A stretch of DNA of 64,000 bases from Phycisphaerales bacterium AB-hyl4 (GTDB lineage: Bacteria; Planctomycetota; Phycisphaerae; Phycisphaerales; Phycisphaeraceae): assembly GCA_041821185.1 (NCBI GenBank), contig JBGUBD010000007.1, positions 186,001 to 250,000 on the forward strand. Direction: 5' to 3'. Position 1 is the first letter of the stretch; each line of letters opens with the position of its first letter. The position numbers and the translations under genes are program-made. Under the pieces are notes generated by a model. It saw only the letters and a program-made list of their open reading frames with translations, did no database searches and was not told the origin of the DNA. Positions 60,647 to 64,000 of this stretch are shown here, piece after piece.

Positions 60647-61789
60647 TCAGACGGTGACCGGCTGGTCGGCGAGACGCCATTGGGCACCGGTGCGCTCGAC
60701 GGTGCGGTAGAGGGTGTCGCGTTCGACGGGCTCGTACCCGGCGTCGAGGATGGCGCGGCGGAGGGTGGAGACATCGACTTCCTGGTGGTTGTCTGCGCCG
60801 CCGACTTTGGTGATGTCGTACCAGACGACGGTGCCGTCCATGTCGTCGACGCCCCAGTCGAGGGCGGTCTGGGAGAAGGGGAGGGTTTGCATGATCCAGA
60901 AAGCTTTGATGTGAGAGAAGTTGTCGAGCATAAGCCGAGCGGTGGCGAGCATGCGCAGGTCGTCGAGCGCGGTCGGGCCGTAGAGGTGCTCGAGTTCGGA
61001 GTCGTCGGGAATGAAGGGGAGGGGGATGACGGTCTGGAAGCGGCCTTGGTGTCCTTCGTTGATGGCTTCGTCTTGTGCTTCGCGGAGCAGTTCCAAGTGG
61101 TGGATGCGGTCTTCGAGGGACTCGATGTGGCCATAGAGGATGGTGGCGTTGGACATCAGGCCGAGCTTGTGGGCGTGACGGTGGACGTCGAGCCATTTGT
61201 CGGAGCGGATTTTGCCTTTGAAGGCCTCATCGTGGACGCGGTCGTCGAAGACTTCCGCGCCGCCGCCTGGCAGTGAGCCGAGGCCCGCGTCTTTGAGGTC
61301 GCTGAGGACAGCGGTGAGGTCGTTGGGGCGTTTGCTGATGCGGGCGAGGTGAACGATTTCGACGGCGGTGAAGGCTTTGATGTGGAGGTTGGGGGCGGCG
61401 CTGTGGATGGCGCTGAGCAGGTCGGTGTAGTAGGAGAAGGGGAGGAAGGGGTGGAGTCCGCCGACCATGTGCAGTTCGGTAGCGCCAGCGGCGACAGCTT
61501 TGGTGGCCTCGGCGACGGCGTCGTCAACGGAATATTCATAAGCGCCTTCGTCGCCGCGTTTGCGGTGGAAGGCGCAGAACTTGCAGGAGAGGGCGCAGAT
61601 GTTGGAGTAGTTGAGGTGGCGGTTGATGTTGTAGTAGGCCTTGTTGCCGTGTCGCTCGCGGCGGACGTGGTTGGCAAGCTGGCCGAGGGTGTGGATGTCG
61701 CGGGTGCGCAGGAGGGTGAGGCCGTCGTCAGCGGAGAGGCGCTGGCCGGCGTAAACCTTGTCGGCGATCGGGGCGAGTGCAGTGTCCAT
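60647..61789 (-). CDS. mqnE: Aminofutalosine synthase MqnE
   Basis: The 380-residue radical-SAM enzyme joins 3-[(1-carboxyvinyl)oxy]benzoate with SAM to give 6-amino-6-deoxyfutalosine, the second step of the futalosine route to menaquinone. It has the [4Fe-4S] motif CALSCKFCAF, ATELHMVGGLHPFLPF, DLKDAGLGSLPGGGAEVF and MSNATILYGHIE, and the C-terminal KVGGADNHQEVDVSTLRRAI. Length fits the family. ATG 61789 is chosen; the frame continues upstream as an artefact. It is divergent from an RnfC-like gene, both linked to membrane electron transport. Confidence 0.93.
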   Translation of the reverse strand: MDTALAPIADKVYAGQRLSADDGLTLLRTRDIHTLGQLANHVRRERHGNKAYYNINRHLNYSNICALSCKFCAFHRKRGDEGAYEYSVDDAVAEATKAVAAGATELHMVGGLHPFLPFSYYTDLLSAIHSAAPNLHIKAFTAVEIVHLARISKRPNDLTAVLSDLKDAGLGSLPGGGAEVFDDRVHDEAFKGKIRSDKWLDVHRHAHKLGLMSNATILYGHIESLEDRIHHLELLREAQDEAINEGHQGRFQTVIPLPFIPDDSELEHLYGPTALDDLRMLATARLMLDNFSHIKAFWIMQTLPFSQTALDWGVDDMDGTVVWYDITKVGGADNHQEVDVSTLRRAILDAGYEPVERDTLYRTVERTGAQWRLADQPVTV

Positions 61790-61900
61790 GGTGCAGAAGA
61801 TGATAGGCGGTTGAGCGAGCGGGCGAAAGGTGGGGGGAGAGGGGATAGGCTTGGGGCGTTGGTGTGGGGCTTGTGATGGTTGGGGGGTGTGTGGGGGAAC

Positions 61901-61920
61901 AGAGCGACTGAAGTCGCTCT
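61901..61920. repeat. AGAGCGACT palindrome
   Basis: AGAGCGACT (61901-61909) and AGTCGCTCT (61912-61920) form a 9-bp stem with a 2-base centre, followed by GCCTTT. It lies in the mqnE/RnfC-like divergent region. Confidence 0.6.
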
Positions 61921-61973
61921 GCCTTTGGGAAGGAGTGTGCGGTGGGGGGTGGGGTGTGGTTAAGATGTGGGGC

Positions 61974-63260
61974 ATGGGATTATCTGCGGGCGATGTGCGT
62001 TTTTTTCGTGCGAAGGCGGTGCCGTTCGAAGCGCCGCCGGCGGTGCTGCCGAGCCGGGTGTTGCGGTTGACGCTGAAGCGTCGGCCGACGATGACGCCGG
62101 GGCTTCGGGTTGAGCCGGGGGCGTTGTTGAATGAGCCGGTGGAGCACGATCCGGTGGGGGTGGCGTGCCCGATCTCGGGGCGGGTGGACGCGCTGGTGCC
62201 GTGGCGGCTGGGGGAGGATCGGCGTTTTGACCTGACGATCAAGCCGATGGAGGCGGATGCGCGGTCGTCGCGGGTGTGTGTGCCGCCGTCCGGCCGTGAT
62301 CTGGACGAGTGGATTGTGGCGTTGGGACAAACGGGGCCCTGGCCGAATTATGGGTTGGGTGGCGATCTGCTGGATCAGTTGGTGCTCGCGCGGGAGGCTC
62401 GGCCGCGGATGGTGATCTGCCTGGGGCTGGATGGGTTGGCGAGTTATCCGGACCGTTCGTCGCTGCTGTTCGGGATGCCGGAGTCGGCGGCGGAGGGGCT
62501 GGGGGCGCTCAAGCAGATTTGCGGGGCGAAGGTGGGCAAGCTGGTGATGGACGCCCGGCTGCCGGTGTATCGGCAGCTGCGTCAGGCGTGTCGCAAGCGG
62601 GGAGTGCGGGCGGTGGGGGTGGAGAATGTGTATCCGTCGGCGGACCCGGTGATGGTTGTGGCGGAACATGGCCCCCGGGCGGCGGCGGGGCTGCGTCGGC
62701 GGTGGCTGGAGCATGGGCAGAACCCGATGCGGCGGGGGGTGCTGGTGGTGTCGCCCTGGGTGGCGATTCGACTGGGGCGGTGGATCGAGCGGGGCGAGGT
62801 GGACCTGGCGCGGCCGGCGATGGTGGGGTGGGCTTCGCCGAGCGAGCCGATGGGAACGCAGTGGGTGTTTCCGGGGCAGCGGCTGGCGACGCTTGCGCCG
62901 GCGTTGACGGGTCGGGCAAATGATCTGCACGGCCGGGCGGTGGTGGGGCATCCGATGACCGGTCGGCCGATTGTGGCGGCCACGGGGCCGGAGGGGCCGT
63001 TGCCGCCGACGGTGCCGGAATCGGACCAGCTGGTGTGCATGGTGACGCAGCCCGTGCCGACGAAGGCGGAGCCTTGTATTTCGTGTGGCTGGTGTGCGTC
63101 GGCGTGTCCGACGAAGCTGCGACCGGTGCAGTTGGCACGGCAGGTGGATCGGGGCATTCAGCCGGACGCACTGCGGTGGTGTATTGACTGCGGGCTGTGC
63201 TCGCATGTCTGCCCGACGCACTTGCCGCTGACGCAACTGCTTCGAGCCGGGCGAGAGTAA
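61974..63260 (+). CDS. RnfC-like ferredoxin-type electron transfer protein
   Basis: The 428-residue protein resembles the Rnf/NqrA C subunit: an N-terminal barrel-sandwich domain (LRVEPGALLNEPVE, then DPVGVACPISGRVDALVP), a Rossmann-like NADH-dehydrogenase 51-kDa-type domain with its Gly-rich loop changed (PNYGLGGDLLDQL), and a C-terminal pair of [4Fe-4S] motifs, CISCGWCASACP and CIDCGLCSHVCP. It would pass electrons between NAD(H) or ferredoxin and a membrane partner. None of the other Rnf subunits is adjacent, so it stands alone. ATGs at 61965 and 61974 are both possible. Confidence 0.8.
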   Translation: MGLSAGDVRFFRAKAVPFEAPPAVLPSRVLRLTLKRRPTMTPGLRVEPGALLNEPVEHDPVGVACPISGRVDALVPWRLGEDRRFDLTIKPMEADARSSRVCVPPSGRDLDEWIVALGQTGPWPNYGLGGDLLDQLVLAREARPRMVICLGLDGLASYPDRSSLLFGMPESAAEGLGALKQICGAKVGKLVMDARLPVYRQLRQACRKRGVRAVGVENVYPSADPVMVVAEHGPRAAAGLRRRWLEHGQNPMRRGVLVVSPWVAIRLGRWIERGEVDLARPAMVGWASPSEPMGTQWVFPGQRLATLAPALTGRANDLHGRAVVGHPMTGRPIVAATGPEGPLPPTVPESDQLVCMVTQPVPTKAEPCISCGWCASACPTKLRPVQLARQVDRGIQPDALRWCIDCGLCSHVCPTHLPLTQLLRAGRE

Positions 63261-63262
63261 GG

Positions 63263-63368
63263 GGGAATTTCGGATTTGGGATTTCGAATTTCGGAATTTG
63301 GGGAGGGAGGGCGTCGATCGTTTTCAATCTCAAATTCGAAATCCGAAATCCCAAATCCGAAATTCCCC
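63263..63368. repeat. Heptamer-periodic inverted repeat
   Basis: The left arm (63263-63300) is ATTTCGG/ATTTGGG/ATTTCGA units and the right arm (63330-63368) is CGAAATC/CCAAATC/CGAAATT units. They are complementary around a 29-base centre. It is nearly the same consensus as 13671-13783. The rest of the gap to 63580 contains no supported gene. Confidence 0.85.
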
Positions 63369-63580
63369 TGCAGGAGGGCTCGTTCGCTTCCGGTTGGCGG
63401 GGTTTCTATACTGGCGGACTTGCGACGATCCGTCGCAATGCGTTGACGACACCCACGGATGGTCGACCGCTCCCCAAGCCCGCGGCTGAGCCTTGCGAAT
63501 CGGCGGGGTTTCTGGCGTATAGCCGGGTGTGCGGCAGGTGATCATTCTTTATTTAGACCGCTTTCGAGGTTGATTGATTG

Positions 63581-64000
63581 ATGAGGATTGCGATCCCCCT
63601 GCTGGCGATCGTGCTGGGCCTGCTTGTCGCTGTCGCGGTGATGCGCAGCGGCATGGCGCCGGACCAGCCTGCCATTGACCCGGCGACGGAGCACGTGCCG
63701 CCGCCGCTGACCGAAGAGCTTGCGCCCGATGCCGAGCCGGACCCGGCCACGGCGCCCGAGCCCGCGACGCCGCGCGACCCTGCCGAGCCCGATCGCGACC
63801 CGGACGAGGTCGATGAACCGGACGAGCCCGCGCCGGCGTTGGACACGTTGCAAGTGCTCCCCGCCGAGCGGCCCGCAGCGGTGCAGCTTGGTGATGATGA
63901 CCCGGATACGCCGGCCCGCATGCGCGTGAACATCAGCAGTTGGGGCGCGGGCATTCGGCAGGCGGTGCTTGCCAACTACGATCGCAATATTGAGACGGAC
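63581..64000 (+). CDS. yidC: Membrane protein insertase YidC, N-terminal part
   Basis: The frame runs off the window after 140 codons. It starts with a membrane anchor (IAIPLLAIVLGLLVAVAVM), then a long acidic and Pro-rich linker (residues 26-112, e.g. DPAEPDRDPDEVDEPDEP). The beginning of the YidC periplasmic beta domain follows (RMRVNISSWGAGIRQAVL), in which SSWGAGI-x-x-x-x-L is a typical opening. The complete protein would insert inner-membrane proteins with or without Sec. A long disordered linker after the first helix is common in planctomycete YidC. Confidence 0.8.
   Translation, partial: MRIAIPLLAIVLGLLVAVAVMRSGMAPDQPAIDPATEHVPPPLTEELAPDAEPDPATAPEPATPRDPAEPDRDPDEVDEPDEPAPALDTLQVLPAERPAAVQLGDDDPDTPARMRVNISSWGAGIRQAVLANYDRNIETD

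Overview
The window looks like chromosome from a GC-rich member of the Planctomycetota, most likely class Phycisphaerae. Supporting signs are a short N-methylated pseudopilin typical of the phylum, many lipoproteins and planctomycete-type hypothetical proteins, a futalosine-pathway menaquinone gene, a YidC with a long acidic and proline-rich linker, and heptamer-periodic intergenic repeats. The assignment rests on gene content only.

About 1.5-11.6 kb is an integrated genetic island. It is bounded by a 55-bp perfect direct repeat (1527-1581 and 11497-11551) that copies the 3' end of a CPBP-type membrane protease gene (695-1585), so the host gene is regenerated. The island carries a tyrosine integrase beside the left end, a small helix-turn-helix protein that is an excisionase candidate, an MmeI-like one-protein restriction-modification enzyme broken by a single-base frameshift, an unassigned downstream gene, small cargo genes, a serine recombinase next to 70-bp tandem repeats, and a putative exosortase (PEP-CTERM-like) substrate. 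No conjugation genes are visible. A tRNA-Arg(CCT) gene lies just outside the right end.

11.7-34 kb is mostly ordinary housekeeping and hypothetical genes, many on the minus strand. They include a histidine phosphatase, a DUF1232 protein, an ATP-grasp ligase paired with a zinc metallopeptidase, an FKBP prolyl isomerase, a glycosidase-like protein, a transglutaminase-like protein, a family 2 glycosyltransferase, rsmA, an SGNH hydrolase, a glutamine amidotransferase, a QueC-like protein, a UDP-GlcNAc epimerase/dehydrogenase pair (26.2-28.7 kb), a yeast-type cytosine deaminase and several lipoproteins.

34.5-42.7 kb is a plus-strand sugar cluster: two NAD-dependent epimerases, a zinc-type dehydrogenase, a GT4-like glycosyltransferase and three tandem CgeB-like glycosyltransferase paralogues. 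It meets, tail to tail, a minus-strand export operon (48.9-42.7 kb: TolC, MacA-like adaptor, ATPase, permease, FmdB-like protein). Next come an NtrC-type sigma-54 regulator, a GNAT protein and a subtilisin. A CusCBA-like heavy-metal efflux operon (60.6-52.9 kb) follows, with a Cys-rich leader gene and a dyad overlapping a good promoter. The right end holds mqnE, divergent from an RnfC-like protein, and the first 140 codons of yidC.

Two kinds of repeat run through the intergenic DNA: heptamer-periodic arrays, often as inverted pairs and once inside the rsmA reading frame, and several families of short palindromes that mostly end in GCTTT and often sit where terminators would be expected.
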